A DNA stretch of 61,974 bases from Actinomycetota bacterium (GTDB taxonomy: Bacteria; Actinomycetota; CADDZG01; WHSQ01), in the NCBI GenBank assembly GCA_009377815.1, contig WHTI01000004.1, positions 1 through 61,974 of the forward strand, read 5' to 3'. Under the pieces are notes generated by a model that worked only from the letters and a program-made list of their open reading frames with translations, did not search any database and was not told the origin of the DNA. A program made the translations under genes and the position numbers. Of this stretch, positions 1 through 7,580 are shown one piece after another (position 1 is the stretch's first letter; each line of letters begins with the position of its first letter).

Positions 1-31
1 CGAGATGGGTTACCAGACGAAAGGAATCATC

Positions 32-1231
32 ATGGCCCCCACCGTTATCGCTTCTACCGCTCGCACCGCGATCGGCCGGTTCGGCGGCGCGGTCTCCGGC
101 GTTCCCGCGGTCGACCTCGGTGCTCACGCGATCAAGGCGGCACTCGAGCGCGCCGGGATCACCGGCGATCAGGTCGACTACGTGATCATGGGCCAGGTGC
201 TCCAAGCCGGAGCCGGGCAGATCACCGCCCGCCAGGCCTCGATCAAGGCCGGGATCCCGACCAGCGTGTCGGCCATCACGATCAACAAGGTCTGTCTCTC
301 CGGCCTCAACGCGATCGCGATGGCGGATCAGATGATCCGCGCGGGCGAGGCGTCGGTCGTGGTTGCCGGTGGGATGGAGTCGATGGACATGGCTCCCTAC
401 CTGCTTCCGAAGGCGCGCACCGGTTATCGGATGGGCGATGGCAAGCTCATCGACTCGATGATCTACGACGGTCTGTGGGACGCGTTCAACCACGTGCACA
501 TGGGTGACCAGTCCGACGACGTCAACACCGAGTTCAAGATCTCCCGCGGGGCGCAGGACGAATGGTCGGCCCGCTCCCACGAGCGCGCGCAGAAGGCCAG
601 CGAGGGAGGTCTCTTCAAAGACGAGATCGCTCCCATGGAGATCCCTCAGCGCAAGGGCGACCCCGTCGCCTTCGACACCGACGAGGGCATCCGCGCGGGA
701 ACGACCGTCGAATCGCTCGGGAAGCTAAAGCCGGCGTTCAAGTCCGACGGCACCATCACCGCCGGGAATGCATCGCAGATCTCCGATGGGGGAGCGGCGG
801 TCGTGGTGATGAGCGCGGAGCGCGCCTCGGAACTGCGCGTAACCCCGATGGCCGAGATCCTGGCCCACGGGATCTCCGCCGACCGACCCCCGTACCTGCA
901 CACGGTGCCTGCGATGGCGATCCAGAGCGCCCTCAAGAAGGCCGGGATGTCGGCCAACGACCTCGACCTGCTCGAGATCAACGAAGCGTTCGCCGCCGTT
1001 GCACTGCATGCGACCGGCATGCTCTACAACGGTGACAAGAGCGCCGAGGACAAGGTCAACGTAAACGGCGGCGCGGTTGCGCTAGGTCACCCGATCGGCT
1101 GCACCGGCGCGCGCATCACGGTCACGCTGCTCAACGAGCTCAGGCGCCGTGGCGGTGGCGTAGGAGCCGCCGCTCTGTGCGGCGGCGGGGGCCAGGGCGA
1201 CGCGATCGTGTACCGCGTTCCGGGGGCCTGA
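32..1231 (+). CDS. Acetyl-CoA C-acetyltransferase (thiolase)
   Basis: Thiolase-family enzyme, about 399 residues, the usual length for degradative or biosynthetic thiolases. It condenses or cleaves acetyl-CoA and acyl-CoA in the cytoplasm. The nucleophilic cysteine lies in KVCLSGLNAI (about Cys88), and the C-terminal half has the GHPIGCTGAR histidine block and the CGGGGQGDA cysteine block. The start at 32 is preferred over an in-frame ATG at 5 because a GAAAGGA ribosome site lies just upstream and the protein then begins MAPTVIASTAR, as in relatives. Its neighbours are a crotonyl-CoA carboxylase/reductase and an acyl-CoA dehydrogenase, which suggests C4-acyl-CoA metabolism. The 5' context is cut by the window edge. 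Confidence 0.95.
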   Translation: MAPTVIASTARTAIGRFGGAVSGVPAVDLGAHAIKAALERAGITGDQVDYVIMGQVLQAGAGQITARQASIKAGIPTSVSAITINKVCLSGLNAIAMADQMIRAGEASVVVAGGMESMDMAPYLLPKARTGYRMGDGKLIDSMIYDGLWDAFNHVHMGDQSDDVNTEFKISRGAQDEWSARSHERAQKASEGGLFKDEIAPMEIPQRKGDPVAFDTDEGIRAGTTVESLGKLKPAFKSDGTITAGNASQISDGGAAVVVMSAERASELRVTPMAEILAHGISADRPPYLHTVPAMAIQSALKKAGMSANDLDLLEINEAFAAVALHATGMLYNGDKSAEDKVNVNGGAVALGHPIGCTGARITVTLLNELRRRGGGVGAAALCGGGGQGDAIVYRVPGA

Positions 1232-1234
1232 TCC

Positions 1235-1768
1235 TCAAGGTTCTTCATCGGTAGGGCGTCGCATGATGATGAGGTCGTCGCGCCACACACCCAAAGGAAC
1301 GTTCTCCTTACGCTCGATCTCGACGAAGCCTCGGTGTTGCCAGAAGCGCAGGCCCTCTGGATTCTTAGACGCGACGGCGAGTCGGATCGCGCGACCCCCG
1401 TTTTCGGCGACCCAGTTCGAGAACGCCTCCAGGATGTCGCTCCCTAGGCCCATCGAGCGGATCGAAGGGTCCAGGAGTAGGACGCCGAGCCACCACTCGC
1501 CAGATTCCGGGTAATCCCGGATGAGATCGAGGTCTCCCACAACCTTGCTTTCGAAGATGAAGACGAACGTGAACTTGTCGTCGTAGGTCTTTCCCTCCGG
1601 AAGAGCGATGAAGGTGCTCTGCCGCTCCGCTGGACCCGGCGGATGGCCCAGGACGGTCTCGAAGTAATCGGTGCAGCGCTCGAAGTGTTCGACGAGTGCG
1701 TCGGCGTGCTTGGCGTCCAAGGTCTCGATCTCGAGCTCCGCGACGCGCTCTGGAGGTGCCGTGGTCAT
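1235..1768 (-). CDS. GNAT family N-acetyltransferase
   Basis: A 177-residue GCN5-type acetyltransferase. The acetyl-CoA pyrophosphate-binding signature R-S-M-G-L-G is visible in the second half, followed by the strand-helix pattern NPEGLRFWQHRGF typical of the family C-terminus. The substrate cannot be read from sequence. It lies 9 nt downstream of the crotonyl-CoA carboxylase/reductase gene on the same strand, so the two are probably co-transcribed. It converges on the thiolase with only 3 nt between stop codons. Confidence 0.85.
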   Translation of the reverse strand: MTTAPPERVAELEIETLDAKHADALVEHFERCTDYFETVLGHPPGPAERQSTFIALPEGKTYDDKFTFVFIFESKVVGDLDLIRDYPESGEWWLGVLLLDPSIRSMGLGSDILEAFSNWVAENGGRAIRLAVASKNPEGLRFWQHRGFVEIERKENVPLGVWRDDLIIMRRPTDEEP

Positions 1769-1777
1769 CTCGAGGCG

Positions 1778-3121
1778 TCAGTGCGAGAATTGTTTGAAGA
1801 TCTCGATCTCGGTGAGGTGCTGCGCGCGTAGTTCCTCGTTGGAGACTCCGAGGCCGTCTTCGGGGGCCAGAACGCGGATCCCGATCTTGCCGGCGTGCAG
1901 GTTCTTGTGGACCTGGGACGCCGCCTCGCCGGTCTCCGCCAGCGGATAGGTCTTCGACAGGATCGGGTGGATCATCCCGAGCGCCGCGAGCCGGTTCGAC
2001 TCCCACGCTTCTTTGTAATTGGCGAAGTGCGAACCGATGATCGACTTGAGGTTCATCCAGAGGTAGCGGTTGTCGTACTCGTGCCGGTAGCCGGAGGTGG
2101 ACGCGCAGGTGACGATCTTGCCGCCCCTCTTGGCAACGAAGACGCTGGCACCGAAGGTAGCGCGACCGGGATGCTCGAACACGATGTCGGGGTCTTCGCC
2201 GGTCATCGAGCGGACCTGCTTGCCGAAGCGCTTCATCTCGCCGTAGTCAGGCTCGTCCCCATCCCAGAAGTTGTAACCCTGGGCCCTGCGGTCGATCACG
2301 TGCTCGACGCCGATCCGCTGCAGGATCTCGGCCTTCTCGGACGACGACACCACGCCGACGGGGATGCCGCCGCCGTTGAGCACGTACTGACAGGCGAATC
2401 CACCGAGCCCGCCGGTCGCGCCCCAGATCAGCACCACGTCGCCCTGTTTCATGTTCGCACCGTTGTCGGAGACAAGCATGCGGTAGGAGGTCGACGACAC
2501 GAGGCCGAGGCACGCGGCCTCTTCCCAGGTGAGGTGCTTGGGCTTGGGCATCAACTGGTTGGCCTTGACCATGGCGATCTCGGCGAGGCCCCCGAAGTTG
2601 GTCTCGAACCCCCAGATCTTCTGGCCCGGGTCCATCATCGAGTCGTTGTGACCCTCATGGGCCTCGAGGTCGACGTAGTTGCAGTGGATCGTGACCTGGT
2701 CGCCCGGCTTCCAACTGGTGACCCCGGGACCGACCCGAAGGACAACGGCGGAGGCATCGGAACCGACGATGTGGTGATCGAGATCGTGTCTCGCTCCGTA
2801 CTCGGAGGTCTTCCCGAAACGCTCGAGGAACTTGAAGGTCGAGATCGGCTCGAAGATCGACGTCCATACGGTATTGAAGTTGATCGCCGACGCCATCACG
2901 CCGACGAGGACCTCGTTCGGTCCCAGCGGGGGGATCGGGACCTCGTCTACGTGCAGGGACTTGCTGGGGTCCTTGTCCTTGGACTCGAGGCCCTCGAACA
3001 TGTCCTGTTCGTCCTTGCGGGTGAACGCGGCCCGCATGGTCTCGGGAAGCTCGATGGCGGCCAGCTCATCGCCGCCCGCCCCCTCGAGGATCGCTTGTCT
3101 GATCTGGTCGATCGAACCCAT
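1778..3121 (-). CDS. ccrA: Crotonyl-CoA carboxylase/reductase
   Basis: A 447-residue member of the MDR enoyl-thioester reductase superfamily that reductively carboxylates crotonyl-CoA to ethylmalonyl-CoA with NADPH and CO2. The Rossmann segment WGATGGLGG lies near residue 233. The four residues reported to hold CO2 in the Kitasatospora enzyme (Asn81, Phe170, Glu171, His365) appear to be present as Asn81, Phe172-Glu173 in WGFETNFGG, and His365 in IIGSHFAN. This supports carboxylation rather than simple reduction. It is divergent from the acyl-CoA dehydrogenase across 53 bp. A TAAGGT hexamer 6 nt before the ATG suggests a leaderless mRNA. The full ethylmalonyl-CoA pathway cannot be confirmed from this window. 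Confidence 0.93.
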   Translation of the reverse strand: MGSIDQIRQAILEGAGGDELAAIELPETMRAAFTRKDEQDMFEGLESKDKDPSKSLHVDEVPIPPLGPNEVLVGVMASAINFNTVWTSIFEPISTFKFLERFGKTSEYGARHDLDHHIVGSDASAVVLRVGPGVTSWKPGDQVTIHCNYVDLEAHEGHNDSMMDPGQKIWGFETNFGGLAEIAMVKANQLMPKPKHLTWEEAACLGLVSSTSYRMLVSDNGANMKQGDVVLIWGATGGLGGFACQYVLNGGGIPVGVVSSSEKAEILQRIGVEHVIDRRAQGYNFWDGDEPDYGEMKRFGKQVRSMTGEDPDIVFEHPGRATFGASVFVAKRGGKIVTCASTSGYRHEYDNRYLWMNLKSIIGSHFANYKEAWESNRLAALGMIHPILSKTYPLAETGEAASQVHKNLHAGKIGIRVLAPEDGLGVSNEELRAQHLTEIEIFKQFSH

Positions 3122-3127
3122 CGGCGT

Positions 3128-3133
3128 ACCTTA
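3128..3133 (-). promoter_or_regulatory. Putative -10 element, leaderless promoter of ccrA
   Basis: TAAGGT on the minus strand ends 6 nt before the ccrA ATG. Transcription would start at or next to the start codon. No clear -35 was seen. Confidence 0.5.
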
Positions 3134-3161
3134 CCGGGCCTCGTAGGGCCCGGGCCGCGAG

Positions 3162-3167
3162 TACGAT
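3162..3167 (+). promoter_or_regulatory. Putative -10 element, leaderless promoter of the acyl-CoA dehydrogenase
   Basis: TACGAT ends 7 nt before the ATG at 3175. No ribosome-binding sequence separates them. It pairs with the opposite-facing element of ccrA in the same 53-bp gap. Confidence 0.5.
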
Positions 3168-3174
3168 TCGGGCC

Positions 3175-4353
3175 ATGAGCCAAGGACTGAATTTCTCGTT
3201 AACCGACGAGCAGGAGGCGTTCCGGGGGAGCGTGCGGCAGTTCGTCGAGGACAAGGTTGCCCCCCGAGCAGCGGAGGTCGACGAAACCGACGAGTTCCCC
3301 TGGGATCTCGACGAGCTGTTCGTCAAGAACGGCTTCACCGGGGTCTCCTATCCGGAGGAGTTCGGCGGTTACGGCGGCGGCGCACTCGAGCTGGCGCTGC
3401 TGATCGAGGAGGTCTCGCGCTGGTCGGCCGGCATCGCACTGGTGCCCGCGGTCAACAAGCTCGGCGCGATCCCAGTACTCCTTGCCGGCACGGACGAGCA
3501 GAAGCGTGAGGTCTGCGAGGGCATCAGCACCGGGGCGCATCGCATGTCGTACTGCCTCACCGAGCCGAGCTCGGGCTCGGACGCCGGCGCGATGAAGAGC
3601 AAGGCGGTCAAGGACGGCGACGACTGGATCCTCAGCGGCACCAAGCGCTTCATCACCAACGCGGGTGCTTCAGATCTCTACACCTACTTCGCGGTCAGCG
3701 ATCCCGACGCCGAGAAGGGTCGCAACATCACCTGCTTCCTCGTGTCCAAGGACATGAAGGGTTTCGAGATCGGCAAGAAGGAAGACAAGATGGGCATCCG
3801 CGGATCGCCCACCCGTGAGGTCATCCTCAACGATGTACGCGTTCCTGCTGAGAACGTCGTGGGAGAGGTCAACCAGGGCTTCCCCATCGCGATGAGAACG
3901 CTCGACTTCTCGCGTCCCTCGGTCGCAGCTCAGGCTCTCGGGATCGCCCAGGGAGCGTTCGACTTCGCGGTCGACTACGTCAAGGAGCGCCAGCAGTTCG
4001 GTAAGCCGATCGCAGCCTTCCAGGGGATGCAGTTCATGTTCGCCGACATGGCGATGAAGATCGAGACTGCCCGCCTCGCCGTCTACCAGGCCGCTACTGC
4101 GATCGACAACAGCAACTGGGATCTCAAGCCCGACCCGAGGGTGTCGTACCTCGCGGCGATCGCCAAGTGCTACGCGTCGGATATCGCGATGTCGGTGACC
4201 ACCGACTGCGTGCAGGCTCTGGGTGGCTACGGATACGTCAAGGAGTATCCGGTCGAGCGTTTGATGCGCGACGCGAAGATCACTCAGATCTACGAAGGCA
4301 CCAACCAGATCCAACGGATGGTCATCGCCCGGAGCATCTTCGGAGGTAGGTAA
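3175..4353 (+). CDS. Acyl-CoA dehydrogenase
   Basis: A 392-residue FAD flavoenzyme that oxidises acyl-CoA to trans-2-enoyl-CoA and passes electrons to ETF. The N-terminal helical domain begins FSLTDEQEAFRGSVRQF, and the middle domain has the YCLTEPSSGSDAGA flavin segment. The catalytic base is probably Glu374 in IYEGTNQIQR, the short/medium-chain position. It is too short to be a typical methylsuccinyl-CoA dehydrogenase, so an exact substrate is not assigned. It is divergent from ccrA, and the short downstream gene at 4370 may be in the same transcript. Confidence 0.93.
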   Translation: MSQGLNFSLTDEQEAFRGSVRQFVEDKVAPRAAEVDETDEFPWDLDELFVKNGFTGVSYPEEFGGYGGGALELALLIEEVSRWSAGIALVPAVNKLGAIPVLLAGTDEQKREVCEGISTGAHRMSYCLTEPSSGSDAGAMKSKAVKDGDDWILSGTKRFITNAGASDLYTYFAVSDPDAEKGRNITCFLVSKDMKGFEIGKKEDKMGIRGSPTREVILNDVRVPAENVVGEVNQGFPIAMRTLDFSRPSVAAQALGIAQGAFDFAVDYVKERQQFGKPIAAFQGMQFMFADMAMKIETARLAVYQAATAIDNSNWDLKPDPRVSYLAAIAKCYASDIAMSVTTDCVQALGGYGYVKEYPVERLMRDAKITQIYEGTNQIQRMVIARSIFGGR

Positions 4354-4369
4354 CACGGTGGAGCACTAA

Positions 4370-4831
4370 ATGCGGGCCGGCGTGGACGTTCCGATCCTCC
4401 CTCCTCACGACGAGATCGAGGATCTCGGCGGGGGCTCCGGATGGGTCGCCCTCGCTCGCGCTCGGGACGATATCGATGCCCATCTGATGACCGGCCGGCT
4501 GAACGCGGCCGGGGTCGAGACGAACCGGGTGAAGGAGTCCGGGGACGGCGGCTGGCTGCACGGCGGGTGGGACCCGCGAGCGCCGGTCACCATCATGGTC
4601 AGGCGGGCCCAGATCGACGACGCCCGCCTGGTCATGGCCGAGATCTCGTTCGAGGCCCCCGCAGCCGAGCCCTGGAGGCGGAGCGACCGGCCCCGGTGGA
4701 TCGTTCCGATGGTGTGGTGGATGGCCGCCCTGGCCCTCGGGCTCATCCTGACGACCCTGTCGTTCGTGGGAGCGGCTTCCAGCGACATCGGCGACCGCTG
4801 TGAGATCCCCATCATCTGCGCCCGGGACTGA
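4370..4831 (+). CDS. DUF2007-like signal-transducing domain protein with one membrane segment
   Basis: A 153-residue protein of unknown function. Residues 24-95 (WVALARARDDIDAHLMTGRL to VMAEIS) look like a DUF2007 small alpha/beta domain. A single hydrophobic segment lies near residues 111-134 (IVPMVWWMAALALGLILTTL), followed by a short tail with two cysteines (DRCEIPIICARD). This suggests a cytoplasmic sensor-like domain anchored at the membrane with an exported C-terminus. A GGTGGAG ribosome site precedes the ATG, 16 nt after the acyl-CoA dehydrogenase stop. The domain call is from pattern memory and should be checked by profile search. Confidence 0.7.
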   Translation: MRAGVDVPILPPHDEIEDLGGGSGWVALARARDDIDAHLMTGRLNAAGVETNRVKESGDGGWLHGGWDPRAPVTIMVRRAQIDDARLVMAEISFEAPAAEPWRRSDRPRWIVPMVWWMAALALGLILTTLSFVGAASSDIGDRCEIPIICARD

Positions 4832-4920
4832 ACCTATTTGTTGTGTGATTGTGGAGATTCGGCACGGTCGCGCCGCGCATGCAACCTTTTGGCACCGCCC
4901 GCACTCATAATCACTACTTC

Positions 4921-6399
4921 ATGAGAAACCCCTTCAAGAAGAAAGACCCACTCCAGAGCGAGCGCATGATCGGCATGATCCGGGGCGCAGCCACGCGCGA
5001 CCGCTTCCGGCGGCGGTTCCGCTTCCTCCGCCACCTTAAGAAGAAATGGGTCGTGATCCCGCTCGTGCTCCTCATCATCCTGGGGGGCATCGGGGGGTAT
5101 GCGGCCTGGTACTACTACTCGCTGCAGGGCGACGTCCAGGTCGAGATCCCCGAGATCGAGCCGCCGGAGGAGGAGCAGGATCCCTTCAACCTCTTGTTGG
5201 TCGGTTCCGACTCGCGCGAAGGCCTCACCGAAGAAGAGCAGCACGAATTGGGCGCCGATGACATCGATGAAAGCGGCAACCCGATCACCGGCGAACGTGC
5301 CGACACTTTGATCGTCGCCCACATCGACCCCGAGTCCGATCACGTGACGATGGTGCAGTTCCCGCGCGACTACTTCGTCGAGCACGCCGACGGCGAGCTG
5401 GCGAAGATCAACGAGGCCCTGCAGGACGGCCGCAGCGAATTGGTCAGGACGGTCGAGAAGGTCACCGGCATCGACATCCACAAGTACGCGCAGGTGAACA
5501 TCGCCGGGTTCCGCGACCTCGTCGATGCCGTGGAGGGGGTCGACATCTGCATCGCCGAGTCGATCCCATTCGACACGGCCACCGGCATCGAAGTCACCGA
5601 GGACGAGGTCGGGATGGTTCACTTCGACGGGGACCGCGCGATTCGATTCGTGCGCTCGCGGAAGGTGTTCGGAGGCGGCGATTTCGACCGCATCCAGAAC
5701 CAGCAGAAGTTCCTCTCGGCGGCCCTTAGCAAGATCACCTCGCCGGGCACGTTCCTCGACTTCGGCAAGCTCGCCAAGCTCAAGCGGGTCGCGGGGGACA
5801 ACGTCGTGATCGACGACCACACGACCCTGCTGGGCATGCTCGACGTCCTCAAGCGGTTCCGGTCGTTCGATCCCCAGAACTACGAGGCCTACACGGCTCC
5901 CAATTTCGGGACGGACACGACCGACACGGGTCTCAGCATCGTGGCCCCCGACTTCGACACCCTCGAGGTCATGTTCGATGCCATACGCGCCAACGAATCG
6001 CCCAAGGACGCCGACAACGTTCCCGACATCGACCCCGCAACCATCAGGGTCGGTCTTTACAACGGCACCGGTGAGGACGGGGTCGCGGCGGCCGCAGAGC
6101 CGGAACTCGTGGAGGCGACGAGGAGCGACTCTTCCTCCGGCGTGCAGATCGTTGATCTCGACACCGCCAGCCGGACCAACTACAAGCGCACGATCATCTT
6201 GTACGAGGCCGAGCAAGAGAGCATGGCCCAATTCGTCGCGGCCGCCATCCCCGGCGCCGTCCTCAGGGTGGGGGACACCCGCTCGGGGGTCGATGTCGAG
6301 GTGATCATCGGCCGACAAGAGTTCGTCACCGAGCGCGTCGTCCAGATCCGACCGCTCCCACTCCCGGTCCCGGGCGAACTCCCCGCCGTCTGCCGCTAG
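4921..6399 (+). CDS. LytR-CpsA-Psr (LCP) family cell-wall glycopolymer transferase with LytR_C domain
   Basis: A 492-residue type II membrane protein. A basic cytoplasmic N-terminus (KKKD, RFRRRFRF) is followed by one transmembrane helix at about 43-63. The LCP catalytic domain starts at FNLLLVGSDSR and continues through the phosphate-contacting FPRDYFVE motif and RSRKVFGGGDFDRIQNQQ. The C-terminal IRVGLYNGTGEDG region matches a LytR_C domain. LCP enzymes attach lipid-linked glycopolymers to peptidoglycan on the outer membrane face, which fits the glycan locus farther right. The start at 4921 gives a clean basic N-terminus. CATAAT at 4906-4911 may be its -10. Confidence 0.92.
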   Translation: MRNPFKKKDPLQSERMIGMIRGAATRDRFRRRFRFLRHLKKKWVVIPLVLLIILGGIGGYAAWYYYSLQGDVQVEIPEIEPPEEEQDPFNLLLVGSDSREGLTEEEQHELGADDIDESGNPITGERADTLIVAHIDPESDHVTMVQFPRDYFVEHADGELAKINEALQDGRSELVRTVEKVTGIDIHKYAQVNIAGFRDLVDAVEGVDICIAESIPFDTATGIEVTEDEVGMVHFDGDRAIRFVRSRKVFGGGDFDRIQNQQKFLSAALSKITSPGTFLDFGKLAKLKRVAGDNVVIDDHTTLLGMLDVLKRFRSFDPQNYEAYTAPNFGTDTTDTGLSIVAPDFDTLEVMFDAIRANESPKDADNVPDIDPATIRVGLYNGTGEDGVAAAAEPELVEATRSDSSSGVQIVDLDTASRTNYKRTIILYEAEQESMAQFVAAAIPGAVLRVGDTRSGVDVEVIIGRQEFVTERVVQIRPLPLPVPGELPAVCR

Positions 6400-6403
6400 A
6401 GAA

Positions 6404-7009
6404 CTAGACCTCCAGGGCTCCTTCGAGGTCGAGGAGGAATTCCTTCTTCGACAGACCGCCGGTGTAGCCGCCGAGGCCGCCTCCGGTTCTGATGACCCGG
6501 TGACAAGGGACGATGATCGGGATGCTGTTGGAGCCGAGGGCGTTGCCGGCCGCCCGGCTTGCCCATTCGTTGCCGGCCTTGCGTGCGACGTCTCGGTAAG
6601 TGAGCAACTTGCCGTAGGGGATGCGTGCGGTTGCTCGCAGGATCTTGCGAGCGAAGCCGGACGACAGGCTCCAGTCGATGTCGAGGTCGAAGTCCTTGCG
6701 CACCCCCTCGAAGTACTGATCGAGCTGGCGACGAACGGTATCGATCCGCTCGGGAGCTTCCATGATCCGTGGTGAGACTCGCTCCGAGAGCCGTTCGAGT
6801 ACATCCTCGATCCGGCCCTCGGTGTAAGCGAGGGTAACCAGACCCTTCGGGGTCGAGGCGGCGAGGAGCTGGCCGACCGGCGAGTCGACGGTCGCGTATG
6901 CGACGTCGACGAGATCCTCGGTCATGGCTCGGTCGAGCAGAGCGGTGATGTCCGGCGCAGGTGCGTTCATGTTCCTGAGTTCCTCCTCGATCGTCTTCTT
7001 CATGTTCAT
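6404..7009 (-). CDS. ogt: Methylated-DNA--protein-cysteine methyltransferase, coupled to an ECF sigma factor
   Basis: A 201-residue O6-alkylguanine-DNA alkyltransferase that repairs alkylated guanine by irreversible transfer to its own cysteine. The acceptor Cys is in IIVPCHRVIR, the arginine finger is in ASRAAGNALG, and the hinge is GGGLGGYTGG. The start ATG lies inside an ATGA overlap with the stop of the upstream sigma factor (7006-7009), so translation is probably coupled. The first 40 residues (KKTIEEELRNMNAPAPDITALLD) precede the conserved fold and resemble the short helical leader often seen at the start of anti-sigma proteins; that resemblance is inference. It converges with the LCP gene. 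Confidence 0.92.
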   Translation of the reverse strand: MNMKKTIEEELRNMNAPAPDITALLDRAMTEDLVDVAYATVDSPVGQLLAASTPKGLVTLAYTEGRIEDVLERLSERVSPRIMEAPERIDTVRRQLDQYFEGVRKDFDLDIDWSLSSGFARKILRATARIPYGKLLTYRDVARKAGNEWASRAAGNALGSNSIPIIVPCHRVIRTGGGLGGYTGGLSKKEFLLDLEGALEV

Positions 7010-7461
7010 GACCCCCATACCTCTCTGAGTTTCTTGATCCCTTCGTGGACGCTTCTTCGGGCCGCTTCCGGACTGCACCCCATGATGTCGGCGACATCCT
7101 TGAACGGCAGGTCGGTCACGTACCGCAGCGCCACTGCACTGCGTTGCTTCTCCGGCAATGACGCCACGGCTTGGATCAGCGCCGGGTCGATCGCCGGCGG
7201 ATCGTGATGGGGGAGTTCGGGGACGGCGCCGACGCTCACCCTCTTGGTCACCCGGAAATGATCGATCGCCTTGTTGCGCGCGATGGTTAGGAGCCACCCC
7301 CTGAGATTGTCGGTTCGCTTGAGGCCCGGGTAGGCCCTCAGAGCGGCGATGAAGGTCTCCTGGAAACAGTCCTCGGCCTCGGTCGGCCCGACAGACGCCG
7401 TCAGGAACCGCTTCACGGCGGCGGAATGGTCGTCGATGAGGCGCTGGAATGGTGGTTTCAC
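7006..7461 (-). CDS. ECF-type RNA polymerase sigma factor
   Basis: A 151-residue sigma-70 family protein with only regions 2 and 4. Region 2 includes DCFQETFIAALRAYPGLKR and NLRGWLLTIARNKAIDHFR, and region 4 includes LPEKQRSAVALRYVTDLPFK with the helix-turn-helix ADIMGCSPEAARRSVHEGIK. It starts with GTG. No classical zinc-binding anti-sigma gene follows; the next, coupled gene is the alkyltransferase. This suggests an alkylation-stress regulon. A TACGTT hexamer 9 nt before the start is a possible promoter. Confidence 0.92.
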   Translation of the reverse strand: MKPPFQRLIDDHSAAVKRFLTASVGPTEAEDCFQETFIAALRAYPGLKRTDNLRGWLLTIARNKAIDHFRVTKRVSVGAVPELPHHDPPAIDPALIQAVASLPEKQRSAVALRYVTDLPFKDVADIMGCSPEAARRSVHEGIKKLREVWGS

Positions 7462-7580
7462 TGAAAGATAAACGTACGGGACCCACTGGGGCGTGAGAGC
7501 GAAAGAGGGATACTGCCAAGATGTGTAGAAAAGAGTCCAAACTTGGGCATCTCGCCTCAGCCTAGACGCAGGGGGTATCT

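Noticed and set aside
1337-1343. CAGAAGC motif inside the first GNAT gene (also in other coding regions)
   Set aside because: No palindrome follows these coding occurrences, so they are not members of the REP-like family.
1895-3178. 427-codon plus-strand frame opposite ccrA
   Set aside because: Antisense of a gene with intact catalytic residues; no domain recognised.
4834-6804. 656-codon minus-strand frame opposite the LCP gene
   Set aside because: Shadow frame; the plus strand carries clear LCP motifs and the frame also crosses the alkyltransferase gene.
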